Origin: Granulicella sp.
GTDB taxonomy: Bacteria; Acidobacteriota; Terriglobia; Terriglobales; Acidobacteriaceae
Reading direction: 5' to 3'
Assembly (NCBI GenBank): GCA_025408425.1
Contig: JANXYX010000009.1
Coordinates: 28,531-92,530, forward strand
Length of the DNA stretch: 64,000 bases
Shown: positions 1 through 9,276 of the stretch, in pieces
Layout: each line of letters starts with the position of its first letter
Numbering within the stretch: position 1 is the stretch's first letter
Translations under genes and position numbers: made by a program
The notes under the pieces: model-generated
Databases searched by the model: none
Seen by the model: the letters and a program-made list of their open reading frames with translations, nothing else
Told to the model about the DNA's origin: nothing

Positions 1-316
1 GCAGTATTCGGCTTATGGGTTTGATTATGCGGATGTGGGGAAGCTTTGGGAGCATTTGAATCTGTATGAGGCGGAGTGCCTGGGATTGTTGGAGAAGGCA
101 AAGGGCTTTGAGGAGATGGATGCGCTGACTTTGAAGCGTTTTCCGGTGCTGGGGGCTTATGAATTGGCGCTTAAGTGCTCTCATATGTTCAATTTGCTGG
201 ATGCTCGTGGTGCGATTTCGGTGACGGAGCGGGTGGGTGTGATGGCCCGGATTCGGACGCTGGTTGTGGGGGTGGCGAAGGTCTATGCGGCGCAGGGCGT
301 GGCGGTAGCAGGATGA
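1..316 (+). CDS. glyQ: Glycyl-tRNA synthetase alpha subunit, C-terminal part
   Basis: The gene enters from the left edge; the first complete codon is at base 2 and about 104 residues remain, ending at the TGA at 314-316. The visible part, with YGFDYADVGKLW and a helix-rich tail (LLDARGAISVTERVG), matches the C-terminus of the alpha chain of alpha2beta2 glycyl-tRNA synthetase. That chain carries the aminoacylation site, while the beta chain binds the tRNA. The beta chain gene follows 108 bases downstream on the same strand, so the two are probably one operon. The start and catalytic motifs lie outside the window. Confidence 0.93.
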   Translation, partial: QYSAYGFDYADVGKLWEHLNLYEAECLGLLEKAKGFEEMDALTLKRFPVLGAYELALKCSHMFNLLDARGAISVTERVGVMARIRTLVVGVAKVYAAQGVAVAG

Positions 317-424
317 AAATCATGGACATAAGGTGATTTTTTGCCTGGTAAGCGTGGCGTAGTTTTCGCAGCAAATTTGAGTCAGGTTTTGAGTCCGTCC
401 GGAGACGGGGAATGAGTCGAGAGC

Positions 425-2545
425 ATGGCAGATTTTCTTTTTGAGATTGGTTTGGAAGAGATTCCCGCGCGGATGATTGCGGGGGCACAGGCGGAGTTGG
501 AGAAGCGCGTTGTGGGGCTGCTGGAGCGCGAGCGGCTGGTGAGCGGCGGAGTGGTGAGCCGGAGCTATTCGACCCCGCGCCGGCTGGCGGTGGTGGTGGA
601 GGGGGTAACGGCGCGGCAGGAGGATGTAGCGGAGGAGATGTTGGGGCCTTCGGCGAAGATTGCGTTCAAGGATGGTGTGGCGACTCCGGCAGCGGTAGCG
701 TTTGCGAAGAAGGCAGGCGTGGCGGTGGAGGAGTTGAAGACTGTTACGACTGCCAAGGGGGAGTATCTGGCGGCGGTTGCGGTGAAGGCTGGCCGGAGCG
801 CGGCCGAGGTGATAGCGGCGGAGTTGCCGAAGGAGTTGGCGGGGATTTACTGGGCGAAGAATATGTACTGGCGGGCGGGGCGGCCGGAGCGGTTTGTGCG
901 GCCGGTGCGTTGGCTGGTGGCGCTGCTGGGAAGTGAGACGGTTCCGGTGGAGTTTGCCGGTTATGTAGCGGGAGATGTTACGTATGGGCACCGGGTGCTG
1001 TTCGGCGAGCAGCCTGTGGTGGTGGAGGGTCCGGGGGCGTATGTTGGGGCGCTGGAGAAGGCGTTTGTGATTGCTGATGTTGAGGTTCGGCGGCAGAAGA
1101 TTCGGAAGGCGCTGGACCGGGTTACAAGGGCGGGTGATGCGGGCGGCTCGGGGTTGCGGTGGCGTGAAGACCATGGGTTGGTGGATAAGCTGACGCACCT
1201 GACGGAGTGGGCTTCGGACCGGTCTGTGGTGATGGGTGGGTTTGAGGCGGAGTATCTGGAGTTGCCGGAGGAGGTTCTGGTGACTGTGATGCGGGATCAC
1301 CAGAGCTACTTCGCGGTAGAAGACAAGGATGGGAAGCTGGCGCCTTATTTTCTGGCGGTGCTGAATATGCAGGCGGATGAGGCTGGACTGGCGGTGATTC
1401 GGCATGGGAATGCCCGGGTGCTGCGGGCTCGGTTCAACGATGCACGATTCTTCTGGGAGTTTGACCAGCGTACTCCTTTGAAGGCGCGGGTGGAGTTGCT
1501 GAAGAATGTGACTTTCCAGAAGGATTTGGGGAGCTATGCGGCGAAGGCCGAGCGGGTACGGAAGGTAGCTGCTGGGCTGGCTGGGCTGGTGAGTTCGCGG
1601 GGATGTGGGCTGGATGCGGCTGCTCTGGACGAGGCCGTGGTGTTGGCGAAGACTGACCTGACGAGTGAGTTGGTGAAGGAGTTTACGGAGTTGCAGGGGA
1701 TCGTGGGTGGGCTGTATGCGCGGGCGCAGGGGTTTAGTGCGGCGACTGCGGATGCGATCTATGACCAGTATCTTCCGGAGTCGATGGAAGACGCTGTGCC
1801 CCGGACGGTGGAGGGTGCGGTGCTGGCGATTGCGGACAAGGCGGATACGATTGCCGGGATGTTTGGTTTGGGGCTGGAGCCCACGGGGTCCAAGGACCCG
1901 TTTGCGTTGCGGCGTGCGGCGAATGGGATTGTGAAGATACTGGCGGAGACCGCGGTGGCTTTGCCGCTAACGCTGGCTGAGGTTGCGGCAGCTGCTACGG
2001 ATGACGAGGCTGTGGTCGCCAAGATGAGAGCGTTCTTTGCGGAGCGGCTGGAGTTCTATCTGCGGGAGGCCCAAGGCCAGGCCTATGACGTGGTGAAGGC
2101 GGTGCTGGCGGCTGGCGCGGAGGATGTTCGGGATGTGCTGGCCCGGACGTTTGCAGTGACGGTGGTGCGGGGTGGCGGGGATTTTGTTGCGGTGTCGGCT
2201 GCATTCAAGCGGATGAAGAATATTCTGACGCAGGCGAAGGAGAAGGAATTTGCGGCGGCGGAGTTTGTGAGTGCGGATTTGCTGACGGATGATGCTGAGA
2301 AGGCTTTGTGGGAGCGGTCGGCTGAACTGGCGTCGGAGGTTGCGGTGCTGCGTTCGGAGGCGAATTACCACGCTGCTCTGGAGTTGATTGCGACACTGCG
2401 ACCGCAGGTGGATACGTTCTTTGATGCGGTGATGGTGATGGCGCCGGAGGCTGAGGTGAGGGCGAATCGGCTTGCTTTGCTGCGGGAGGTTCTCGGGGAT
2501 TTCTCGGGGATTGCGGATTTCTCGGAGATTGTGGTGGCGGGGTAG
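425..2545 (+). CDS. glyS: Glycyl-tRNA synthetase beta subunit
   Basis: A 706-residue protein, the usual length for GlyRS beta. It begins with the family's N-terminal signature (FLFEIGLEEIPARM) and ends with an alpha-helical anticodon-binding region (about residues 580-690). With GlyQ it charges tRNA-Gly in the cytoplasm. No strong Shine-Dalgarno precedes the ATG. The last 27 bases of the gene plus the following spacer are repeated about 270 bases downstream (2789 onward), evidence of a local duplication after the stop codon. Confidence 0.96.
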   Translation: MADFLFEIGLEEIPARMIAGAQAELEKRVVGLLERERLVSGGVVSRSYSTPRRLAVVVEGVTARQEDVAEEMLGPSAKIAFKDGVATPAAVAFAKKAGVAVEELKTVTTAKGEYLAAVAVKAGRSAAEVIAAELPKELAGIYWAKNMYWRAGRPERFVRPVRWLVALLGSETVPVEFAGYVAGDVTYGHRVLFGEQPVVVEGPGAYVGALEKAFVIADVEVRRQKIRKALDRVTRAGDAGGSGLRWREDHGLVDKLTHLTEWASDRSVVMGGFEAEYLELPEEVLVTVMRDHQSYFAVEDKDGKLAPYFLAVLNMQADEAGLAVIRHGNARVLRARFNDARFFWEFDQRTPLKARVELLKNVTFQKDLGSYAAKAERVRKVAAGLAGLVSSRGCGLDAAALDEAVVLAKTDLTSELVKEFTELQGIVGGLYARAQGFSAATADAIYDQYLPESMEDAVPRTVEGAVLAIADKADTIAGMFGLGLEPTGSKDPFALRRAANGIVKILAETAVALPLTLAEVAAAATDDEAVVAKMRAFFAERLEFYLREAQGQAYDVVKAVLAAGAEDVRDVLARTFAVTVVRGGGDFVAVSAAFKRMKNILTQAKEKEFAAAEFVSADLLTDDAEKALWERSAELASEVAVLRSEANYHAALELIATLRPQVDTFFDAVMVMAPEAEVRANRLALLREVLGDFSGIADFSEIVVAG

Positions 2546-2645
2546 GAGCATATCCCGGGGGCTGAAGCCCAGTGCCTGTTTTTTGCTTGATTGCCGGGGT
2601 TGAAACCCCGGCCTATCTTAGAGGCAACAGCAACGGCAACAGCAG
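2519..2645. repeat. Direct repeat copy 1: glyS tail plus two TGAA-loop hairpins
   Basis: This block starts inside the glyS 3' end and runs through a short GGGC-TGAA-GCCC hairpin (2559-2570) and an 8-bp stem with TGAA loop (2593-2612). It then has CTATCTTAGAGGCAAC and the start of a CAACGG-rich run. The same order of elements recurs at 2789-2915. REP-like hairpins with a TGAA loop are common between acidobacterial genes; the duplication together with a gene tail is specific to this locus. Confidence 0.75.
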
Positions 2646-2788
2646 ATTCTCCGCTTCTCCTCCGCTTCGCAAAGGATGACAATGTGCATTGTGATTGGGA
2701 TGTGGTGGCGCGGTAAGAGCTTGTTGCGGAGAGAGGGCGCGGGAGCGGTCGTGCTTCGCACGATGCCCACCTTAGCGACTGGGAGGAA
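2646..2788. other. Non-coding spacer between repeat copies
   Basis: No credible gene. It contains a hairpin-like stretch around 2745-2775 (GTCGTGCTTCGCACGATGC) followed by GCCCACCTTAGCGA. That resembles the left half of the hairpin repeats at 42544 and 44989, so it is probably a truncated copy of that family. Confidence 0.4.
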
Positions 2789-2915
2789 TTCTCAGAGATT
2801 GTGGTGGCTGGATAAGAAGGCATACCTCAGGGGCTGAAGCCCGCTTCTTTGGGGAGTTTGAATGCATGGGCTAAAGCCCATGCCTATCTCAGAAGCAACG
2901 GCAACGACAGAAGCC
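2789..2915. repeat. Direct repeat copy 2: decayed glyS tail plus hairpins
   Basis: Collinear with 2519-2645. It holds a glyS-like tail (GAGATTGTGGTGGCTGGATAA), a GGGC-TGAA-GCCC hairpin at 2831-2842, and an 8-bp stem with TAAA loop at 2864-2883. CTATCTCAGAAGCAAC follows. The 8-bp stems of the two copies differ in sequence (GCCGGGGT versus GCATGGGC), yet each is perfectly paired, so the hairpin was kept while its sequence changed. There is no full gene here. Confidence 0.75.
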
Positions 2916-3070
2916 AGTGCAGCGACAGAAGCAACGGCAACGACAGAAGCCAGTGCAGCGACAGAAGCCAGTGCAACGACAGAAGCCGGTGCAGCGACAG
3001 AAGCCGGTGCAACGACAGAAGCCAGTGCAGCGACAGAAGCAACGGCACCGACAACGGCAAAAGCAACAGC
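2891..3070. repeat. Degenerate tandem repeat, 18-base period
   Basis: About nine imperfect units of the type ACAGAAGCCAGTGCAACG, with variants CAGC/CAAC and CAGT/CGGT, flanked by CAACGG runs. The sequence is open in several frames on both strands, but the predicted peptides are pure low-complexity repeats (for example QRQKPV). It is treated as non-coding. A small GGCGGC/GCCGCC hairpin follows at 3095-3112. Confidence 0.8.
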
Positions 3071-3274
3071 GAAATACAGGGGTCTCTCCACTGCGGCGGC
3101 AAGTGCGCCGCCTCCGGTCGAGATGACGCTTCCTGGGTGGCGGGGTAGGAGAGTTCGCAAAGGGTCTGGGGCGAACAGGCAACGGCAGGCTGCGCGGCAA
3201 CGTCGAATCGATAGCAAAGCTAATTTAGTGGGAGTTGATGACGCTGCGTTAGTTTGTTTGGAGGAGATTCGACC

Positions 3275-4237
3275 ATGCCCCTACCTACGGATGAGAAGTT
3301 GCTCGCGTTGAGCCAGAATTTGATCAACCAGTTTGATGCGATCTTTGGGTTGCATCCGGGGTTTCGGCCGGCGCATGCGAAGGGGGCGATGTTGAGGGGG
3401 ACGTTTACTCCTTCGTGTGAGGCGGCTTCTCTGACCCGGGCTCCGCATATTAGGCGAGCTTTTACGCCGGTGGTGGTGCGGTTCTCGAACTCTACGGGGT
3501 TGCCGCTGGTTCCGGATAATGATCCGAATGCGAATCCGCGGGGGCTGGCGATTCGGTTTCAGTTGGCGCAGCACAGCCATACGGACATTTTGAGCCACTC
3601 GACGGATGGATTTCCGACGCGGACCGGGGATGAGTTTCTGGAGTTTCTGCGGGCATTGGCGTCGAGCGATCTTTCAAACATTCCCGCATCCCCGTTTGGG
3701 GCGTTTCTGGGGAGCCATCCGGCTGCGCTGGCGTTTGTGCAGACGCCGAAGCCGGCACCATCGAGCTTTGCCCGAGAGACTTACTTTGGGGTTACGGCGA
3801 TGAAGTTTACGAACAAGGATGGGGTGAGCCGGTTTGGACGCTACCGGATCGTTCCTGAGGCTGGGAATGATCATCTGGATGATGCTGCCGCGAAGGCGAA
3901 GGATGCGAACTACCTGTTTGGTGAGTTGACCGAGAGGATTGCTACGGGGCCGATTCGATTTCGGATTCTGGTGCAGGTGGCGAACGACGGGGATGTGGTG
4001 GATGATTCGACGATCCACTGGCCGAAAGACCGGGCTCTGGTGGAACTGGGCACGATTGAGTTGACTGCGGCGGTTGCGCACGATGCGCTGGCACAGAAGC
4101 AGATCATCTTCGATCCGATCCCACGGGTGGATGGGATTGAGCCTTCGGATGATCCTCTGCTGGAGCTAAGGGCGGCGGTTTATTTGATCAGCGGTCGCCG
4201 CCGCCGGGCTGCGACTGCGGCTGCGACTGCGGCTTAG
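3275..4237 (+). CDS. Catalase-family (SrpA-like) haem peroxidase
   Basis: 320 residues, the size of the small catalase-related peroxidases rather than full catalases (about 480). The catalase core is visible: the distal histidine in RPAHAKG near residue 36, VVRFSNSTG and the D-PNANPRGLAIRF segment, then ETYFGVTAMKFTN. Near the end, RAAVY provides the R-x-x-x-Y pattern of the proximal haem tyrosine (about Y303). The family degrades peroxides. The ATG at 3275 is chosen because GGAGGA sits 9 bases upstream; a TTG at 3254 is in frame but less likely. The C-terminus is a low-complexity Ala/Thr/Arg tail. No signal peptide is evident. Its stop overlaps the convergent response regulator's stop by 3 bases (TTAG). 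Confidence 0.85.
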   Translation: MPLPTDEKLLALSQNLINQFDAIFGLHPGFRPAHAKGAMLRGTFTPSCEAASLTRAPHIRRAFTPVVVRFSNSTGLPLVPDNDPNANPRGLAIRFQLAQHSHTDILSHSTDGFPTRTGDEFLEFLRALASSDLSNIPASPFGAFLGSHPAALAFVQTPKPAPSSFARETYFGVTAMKFTNKDGVSRFGRYRIVPEAGNDHLDDAAAKAKDANYLFGELTERIATGPIRFRILVQVANDGDVVDDSTIHWPKDRALVELGTIELTAAVAHDALAQKQIIFDPIPRVDGIEPSDDPLLELRAAVYLISGRRRRAATAAATAA

Positions 4238-4710
4238 CGCGGCAGGAAGTTGCCGAGCGAAGACAAGGTTGGGTGGATGGTGTTGAAGATGAGGTGAACG
4301 GCGGACAGGAGCTGGGGCAGGGCGAAGGGCTTGGGGAGGAAGCTCCAGCCTTGCTGCTGCAACTGCTTCTGAAGGGTTGCGTGGAGGAGGCCGCCAGAGA
4401 TCATCAGGACGGGCAGGTCCTGGCGGAGAGCTTTGAGTTGATGGGCGAGGTCCAGGCCGGAGCGGTGGGGCATGTAGAGATCGGTGATGAGGAGATCGAC
4501 CTTGGGGGCGCTGCGGAAGATCTGGTTGGCGCGGTCAGCGTCTCCTGAGGAGAGGACTCGATAGTTTTCGTGCTCGAGGAAGGTGCGGGTGAGGGAACGA
4601 ATGTCTGGGTCGTCATCGACGAGGAGGATGGTGCCGGGGGCGCTGGGTTTTGGATCGGGGCGGGGAGTGGGGGTGGGGGCGTTGCGTGATGTGAAGTAGT
4701 TGAGGTTCAT
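4234..4710 (-). CDS. Single-domain response regulator
   Basis: 158 residues: a proline-rich N-terminal tail of about 25 residues, then one receiver (CheY-like) domain and no output domain. Expected residues are present: acidic cluster VDDDPD (D32/D33), phospho-acceptor D77 in LLITDLYMP, SGG at the switch position and K127 in LPKPF. It probably relays a phosphoryl group in a two-component or hybrid pathway, but no kinase gene is nearby. AAGGAGA precedes the ATG. It converges on the catalase-like gene with overlapping stop codons. Confidence 0.88.
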   Translation of the reverse strand: MNLNYFTSRNAPTPTPRPDPKPSAPGTILLVDDDPDIRSLTRTFLEHENYRVLSSGDADRANQIFRSAPKVDLLITDLYMPHRSGLDLAHQLKALRQDLPVLMISGGLLHATLQKQLQQQGWSFLPKPFALPQLLSAVHLIFNTIHPTLSSLGNFLPR

Positions 4711-4906
4711 AGGCGGGGAGGTCTCCTTGGTCAGAGCGCAGTTTAGGTATCCATCATGCGTGCGGATGGTTGAAGTTCTTCCGAACCTCGACGACTTGGT
4801 TGGGACGTTCTGAAACGCAGAAAGATATATGGAGCTGTGGAAAGCCGGCGGAGTTGCCTGGTTTTCAAAGATAGATTTCCACAGCTTGGGGAGGCGGGCG
4901 TTTTGG

Positions 4907-5611
4907 CTAATTGAGGCGTTGGAGGCGGGCGATCAGTTTTTCTGCGAGGGGTTCGCCGGACTCGGTCCAGAGGAGTCGGCTGGAGATGCCGCAGTGCTTT
5001 TCGACAGATAGGGTGAAGGCGAGGAGGATTTCGATGTTTTGCTGGATGCGCTTCTGGGCGAGCTTGTCGAGGTCATCGCCGCTGAGGGAGTCGTCCAGGG
5101 GGAGATCTTCGAAGGTCCAGTGGGTGTCGAGGCCGAAGTCGATGCGGATGTGGCCGTTCTGGTCGAAGCTGGCGTCGTCGAACGAGGGGCCGAAGCCGAT
5201 GATACGTACGGTGGAGGGGCGGAGCTTCCAGAGGGGATCGAGTCTGGAGTCGTCCGGGTCGGTGGAGTCGCCGGTGGGGATGGCGGAGTTGCTGAGCTCG
5301 GGGGACCAGAGGTTCCAACGCATTTCGAACTCGTAGGCCATATCGTCGTGGAGTTGCTCGGTGGCTTCGGCGACGGCGCTTTCGATGATGGAGGCGGAGG
5401 TGTCTGAGTTTTCCTGGGCGCGGTCGTCGTTGACGTAGATGCGCTGGTAGGTAGGGGCTTCGGTGAAGCTGATGGGGTAGACAGTGGCGGCGGTGACACG
5501 TTTCTCTCCACTGATGACAGCGAACTGGCGCAGCACGGAGACGAGCGCTGCGGGGAGGGCCTCGAAGCGGAAGTTTGGGAACCAAAGGCTAAGGTAAAGC
5601 TGATCTGCCAT
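4907..5611 (-). CDS. Conserved hypothetical protein
   Basis: 234 residues, unrecognised. It begins with a strand-rich stretch (YLSLWFPNFRFEALPAAL), has an acidic middle (STDPDDSRLD) and ends in a helical region (LAQKRIQQNIEIL through LIARLQRLN). There is no signal peptide, membrane segment or metal motif, so it is probably a soluble cytoplasmic protein. The start is supported by a TAAACT hexamer exactly 6 bases upstream on the minus strand, the pattern seen at several leaderless-looking genes in this window. Roughly 200 bases separate it from the response regulator. Confidence 0.7.
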   Translation of the reverse strand: MADQLYLSLWFPNFRFEALPAALVSVLRQFAVISGEKRVTAATVYPISFTEAPTYQRIYVNDDRAQENSDTSASIIESAVAEATEQLHDDMAYEFEMRWNLWSPELSNSAIPTGDSTDPDDSRLDPLWKLRPSTVRIIGFGPSFDDASFDQNGHIRIDFGLDTHWTFEDLPLDDSLSGDDLDKLAQKRIQQNIEILLAFTLSVEKHCGISSRLLWTESGEPLAEKLIARLQRLN

Positions 5612-5617
5612 AGAACT

Positions 5618-5623
5618 AGTTTA
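5618..5623 (-). promoter_or_regulatory. Putative -10 (TAAACT) for a leaderless start
   Basis: TAAACT on the minus strand with six bases between it and the ATG at 5611. There is no Shine-Dalgarno. Spacing is identical to several other genes here. Confidence 0.4.
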
Positions 5624-5715
5624 GATGCAGTGGGGAGGGCCTGGGACTCAGGAGATGGGGAGTAAATGGGAAAGGAGTAGCGGGTTAGTAGTGAGATGAT
5701 AGATATGGCGGGCGA

Positions 5716-8334
5716 ATGAACGTTTCGGTAAAGAGGCTGCAGGTTTGGTTGCTGGTGGGCGCGAGCTTGCTGGTGCTGGTGATCGGCGCGTTTCTTGGGT
5801 ATGCACACTATCGATCGCACCGGTTTCTGGCGGGGTTGCCGGGAAAACTGGGCGTAGATATCCAGCGCGAGGCGAATGGGTATACGTACTCGCAGTCGGT
5901 GCAGGGCAAGACGGTTTTTACGATCCATGCGGCGAAGGCTGTGCAGCATAAGGACGGCAAGACGACGTTGCATGATGTGGGCATCGTTCTGTACGGACGT
6001 GGGCAGGGAAGTTCGAACCGGGTGGATCGAATTTATGGCAGCGAGTTTGAGTACGACCAGATCGCCGAAGTGATTCGAGCGATGGGTGAAGTGCATCTGG
6101 ATCTTCAGGCGCCAGCGCCTACGGATGCGCACGGGAAGATGGATTACGCTGCGGGGCGGGAAGCGAAGGAGCATCCGGCGGACGATGATCGGTTGATTCA
6201 TGTGAAGACGAGTGGACTGGTATTTCTGAAGAAGCTGGGGGTGGCGGCGACGGACCAGGACCTGGAGTTCGAGTTTCACGGGATGACGGGGCATGCGAGG
6301 GGAGCGGACTATAACTCGGACTCGGGTTTACTGGTGCTGCAGTCCGCGGTGAAGGTGAATGGACTGGAGCAGGGGCTGCCAGTGGTGTTGACGGCTACGC
6401 GTGCGGAGCTGAACCGGCAGAGCGAACAAGTGATGCTGACGCATGCGAAGTACGTTACGGTGGGCGGGGCGGGGAATGGGCGGACGGCTGAGGCGGAGCG
6501 GGCGACGATCCATATGCGGCGTGACGGCACCGTGGAGCTGCTGCAGGCTGACGGTAGTGTGACGTTGACGACGGGTGATGGCGCGCGGTTGACGGGTACT
6601 CGTGGGGAGGTGCGATTGAATGGTGAGAATCAGCCTGAGTCGGCGCTGCTGACGGGTGCGGTGCGTTATGTGGCGGATAGTCCGCTGCAGGAGGCTCGTG
6701 GCGAGGCTGAAGAGGGCAGGGCTGGGTTCGACAAGGCGGGGCGGCTGCAGCAGGTGGTGATGACGGGCGGGGTTCGTCTGCATGAGCGGGTGCGGTCTTC
6801 AGAAGAGGTGAAGGCGGCCTGGAGTGAGCGTGAACTGGTGGCGCAGAGAGTGGTCCTGGGACTGGTTGCGGATAGTGAGCGGCGGGTGCAGATCCACGAT
6901 GCGAAGGCTGAGGGCGATGCGCATTTGACGGTGGTGAATCCGCCGGTAGCGGGAGCGAAGAGCGGGCATAGCGGGACTACTACGAGTACTCTGTCGGGCG
7001 ATGTTTTGACGGCGGCGTTTGTGGTGCGGGATGGGACTGCGCAGTTGAAGGACGTACATGGTGATGGACATACGGTGCTTCGGCGGGTAAACGATACGGG
7101 CGGAGTGGAAACGAGTTCTGGCGACACGATTGATGCGGAGTTTCGTCGTGCGGGGCGGAGTGAGGTTCGCGGGGTCCGAGGGGCTGCTGCGCAGGGGGCT
7201 GGGAAGGGTGTGAAGGCGGCGGGTGCTACGGAGAAGAAGGCTGTGACAAGGCAGGGGGTGGAGGAGATTGCGACCGCGGTGCAGCAGGGGCATGTGGTGA
7301 TGACCAATCAGCCAGCGGTGAAGCCCGTGGATGGGACTGGAAGCAAGGCGGGCGATTCGGTTGGAGCGACCGAGCAGCGTGCGACGGCTGACCGGGCTAC
7401 GTATGACGGCAGTACGGAGAAGGTGACTTTGACGGGGACGGTGCAGGTGTCCGATGGCGGGAGCGTGTTGTGGGCGGACCGGGTGGTGCTGGAGCAGCCG
7501 ACAGGAGATGCTGTGGCGGATGGCGGGGTGAAGGCGAGTTATCAGCAAGCGGGCAGCGCGGGGGACATGGTGCATGTGCTGGCGGCGCGAGCAGAACTGA
7601 AACATGAGAGCGGTGTAGCGGATTTCTATGGCGTTGCAGGCAGGCCAGCGCGGCTATGGCAGGGAGCATCGCAGGTGGAGGCACCGGTGTTGCAGATGGA
7701 GCAGAAGCAGCGGCGGCTGATTGCACGTGGTGAGGGCCAACGCGGAGGGGCGATGGTGCATGCGGTGTTCGTGAGCGCCGGGGCGGTGGCTGGTATGGCG
7801 ACGAAGGACGCGGCAGGTGCAAAGCAGACGACAGCGAAGCAGGCAGGAGTAGTGAGGGTGGCGAGCCGGGAGATGATTTACTCGGATGTGACGAGGCAGG
7901 CAGATTTTACTGGTGGCGTGCAGGCGCAGAGTGCAGATGGGACGATGCGGGGGCAGCAGGTGACGGTGTTTCTACAGGCGGCTGCGGTTGATGGCAGTGT
8001 GAAGGCGAAGGCGTCATCGAGCGGAGTGAATCCAGCGAGCCAGATGGCTTTTATGGGTGGGAGTGTGGATCGGATGCAGGCGACGGGCCGGATTGAGATT
8101 GAACAGCCAGGGCGCAGAGCGGTGGGGGAGCAGGTGGTTTACACGGCTGCGGATGGGATGTTTGTGATGACGGGTACACCGGGGAATCCTCCGAAGATGA
8201 TTGATGAGGCGCGTGGGACTATTACGGGTGCGTCCTTGCGGTTCCATGCGGGGGATAATAGCGTAGTGGTTTCTAATGGGACAGATCGTGTTGCGGGGGA
8301 GAGGGTTCGGACGGAGACGCAGGTGAAACAGTAG
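5716..8334 (+). CDS. Fused LptC/LptA-type LPS transport protein
   Basis: 872 residues. One N-terminal membrane anchor (about residues 9-31, [19 protein letters not shown]) is followed by an LptC-like beta-jellyroll ([18 protein letters not shown]) and then several OstA/LptA-like repeats of the type L-TG-V-Y (for example [50 protein letters not shown]). LptC (about 190 aa) and LptA (about 180 aa) are normally separate; here one much longer chain appears to supply both the anchor and the periplasmic bridge for lipopolysaccharide. The gene lies 2 bases before lptB, consistent with its partner ATPase. A low-complexity Ala/Gly/Lys stretch near residues 485-520 may be a linker. Confidence 0.85.
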   Translation: MNVSVKRLQVWLLVGASLLVLVIGAFLGYAHYRSHRFLAGLPGKLGVDIQREANGYTYSQSVQGKTVFTIHAAKAVQHKDGKTTLHDVGIVLYGRGQGSSNRVDRIYGSEFEYDQIAEVIRAMGEVHLDLQAPAPTDAHGKMDYAAGREAKEHPADDDRLIHVKTSGLVFLKKLGVAATDQDLEFEFHGMTGHARGADYNSDSGLLVLQSAVKVNGLEQGLPVVLTATRAELNRQSEQVMLTHAKYVTVGGAGNGRTAEAERATIHMRRDGTVELLQADGSVTLTTGDGARLTGTRGEVRLNGENQPESALLTGAVRYVADSPLQEARGEAEEGRAGFDKAGRLQQVVMTGGVRLHERVRSSEEVKAAWSERELVAQRVVLGLVADSERRVQIHDAKAEGDAHLTVVNPPVAGAKSGHSGTTTSTLSGDVLTAAFVVRDGTAQLKDVHGDGHTVLRRVNDTGGVETSSGDTIDAEFRRAGRSEVRGVRGAAAQGAGKGVKAAGATEKKAVTRQGVEEIATAVQQGHVVMTNQPAVKPVDGTGSKAGDSVGATEQRATADRATYDGSTEKVTLTGTVQVSDGGSVLWADRVVLEQPTGDAVADGGVKASYQQAGSAGDMVHVLAARAELKHESGVADFYGVAGRPARLWQGASQVEAPVLQMEQKQRRLIARGEGQRGGAMVHAVFVSAGAVAGMATKDAAGAKQTTAKQAGVVRVASREMIYSDVTRQADFTGGVQAQSADGTMRGQQVTVFLQAAAVDGSVKAKASSSGVNPASQMAFMGGSVDRMQATGRIEIEQPGRRAVGEQVVYTAADGMFVMTGTPGNPPKMIDEARGTITGASLRFHAGDNSVVVSNGTDRVAGERVRTETQVKQ

Positions 8335-8336
8335 CT

Positions 8337-9065
8337 ATGAGGATGTTGTCGACAGATGAGATTGGGAAGTCGTATGGCGGACGCCAGGTGGTACGGGGCG
8401 TCAGCCTGAAGATTGAGCAGGGCGAAGTGGTTGGGCTGCTGGGGCCGAATGGCGCGGGCAAGACGACCAGCTTCTACATGATTGTGGGGCTGGTGCGTCC
8501 GGATGCTGGACGGGTATTGGCTGATGGTAATGACATTACACGGCTGCCGATGTATCTGCGCGCGCGAAATTATGGGATCAGCTATCTTCCGCAGGAGCCT
8601 TCCGTGTTTCGGAAGCTGACGGTGGAGGACAACATTCTGGCTGTGCTGGAGGCTCAGGATCTGAGCTGGGAGCGGCGGAGGGTGCGGACGGAGAAGCTGA
8701 TTGAACAGTTGAATCTGGGGCACGTTCGCAAGACACGTGGATATGCGCTGAGCGGCGGAGAGCGGCGCAGGGTTGAGATTGCTCGATGCCTTGCGATTGA
8801 GCCGGCATTTATTTTGCTGGATGAGCCTTTTTCGGGAATCGATCCGATTGCTGTGCTGGATCTGCAGGAGATAATCTTCGGGTTGAAGCGGCAGGGGATT
8901 GGCGTGTTGATTACCGACCATAATGTTCGGGAGACGCTGTCGGTGACGGACCGGGCCTATATCATCAATGAAGGCAAGATCTTCCGGGCGGGGACTCCGG
9001 GAGAGCTGGGGAGAGATCCTGAGGTGCGGCGGATCTATCTGGGCGATAAATTTTTAATGGATTAA
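8337..9065 (+). CDS. lptB: LPS export ABC transporter ATP-binding protein LptB
   Basis: 242 residues, full length for LptB. Walker [10 protein letters not shown] (residues 35-43), Q-loop [17 protein letters not shown], signature [14 protein letters not shown], Walker [14 protein letters not shown] and switch TDHNVRETL are all intact. LptB powers extraction of LPS from the inner membrane together with LptF/G, which are not in this window. It is translationally close to the upstream LptC/A gene (stop at 8334, start at 8337). Confidence 0.97.
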   Translation: MRMLSTDEIGKSYGGRQVVRGVSLKIEQGEVVGLLGPNGAGKTTSFYMIVGLVRPDAGRVLADGNDITRLPMYLRARNYGISYLPQEPSVFRKLTVEDNILAVLEAQDLSWERRRVRTEKLIEQLNLGHVRKTRGYALSGGERRRVEIARCLAIEPAFILLDEPFSGIDPIAVLDLQEIIFGLKRQGIGVLITDHNVRETLSVTDRAYIINEGKIFRAGTPGELGRDPEVRRIYLGDKFLMD

Positions 9066-9276
9066 TTGCGATACAACTTCCGTTGTAATGCTGGGGTGCT
9101 ATCGGTGCAGAGAGTGCAGCCTAAGGCAGGATTAGACTTACAGCCAGTCGGTGCCGGGTTGTGTAGACTTGGCAGAGCCAGAGCGCACAGGCGCATTTGG
9201 AACTGCTGGGCACGACAAGCGCCAAACGCTGAGTCCGCTTTATTTTTAGTGGAAGCGGATGTTAGAAAGGTAATAC

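Noticed and set aside
320..1405. 361-codon open frame on the minus strand opposite glyS
   Set aside because: His/Arg/Leu-rich noise caused by the G-rich codon use of glyS on the other strand.
2891..3070. Possible CRISPR array
   Set aside because: Units are 18 bases with no unique spacers; a simple degenerate tandem repeat.
9150..9276. Possible sigma-54 promoter before rpoN (GGGCACG)
   Set aside because: The -12 part (TTGC) at the right spacing is absent.
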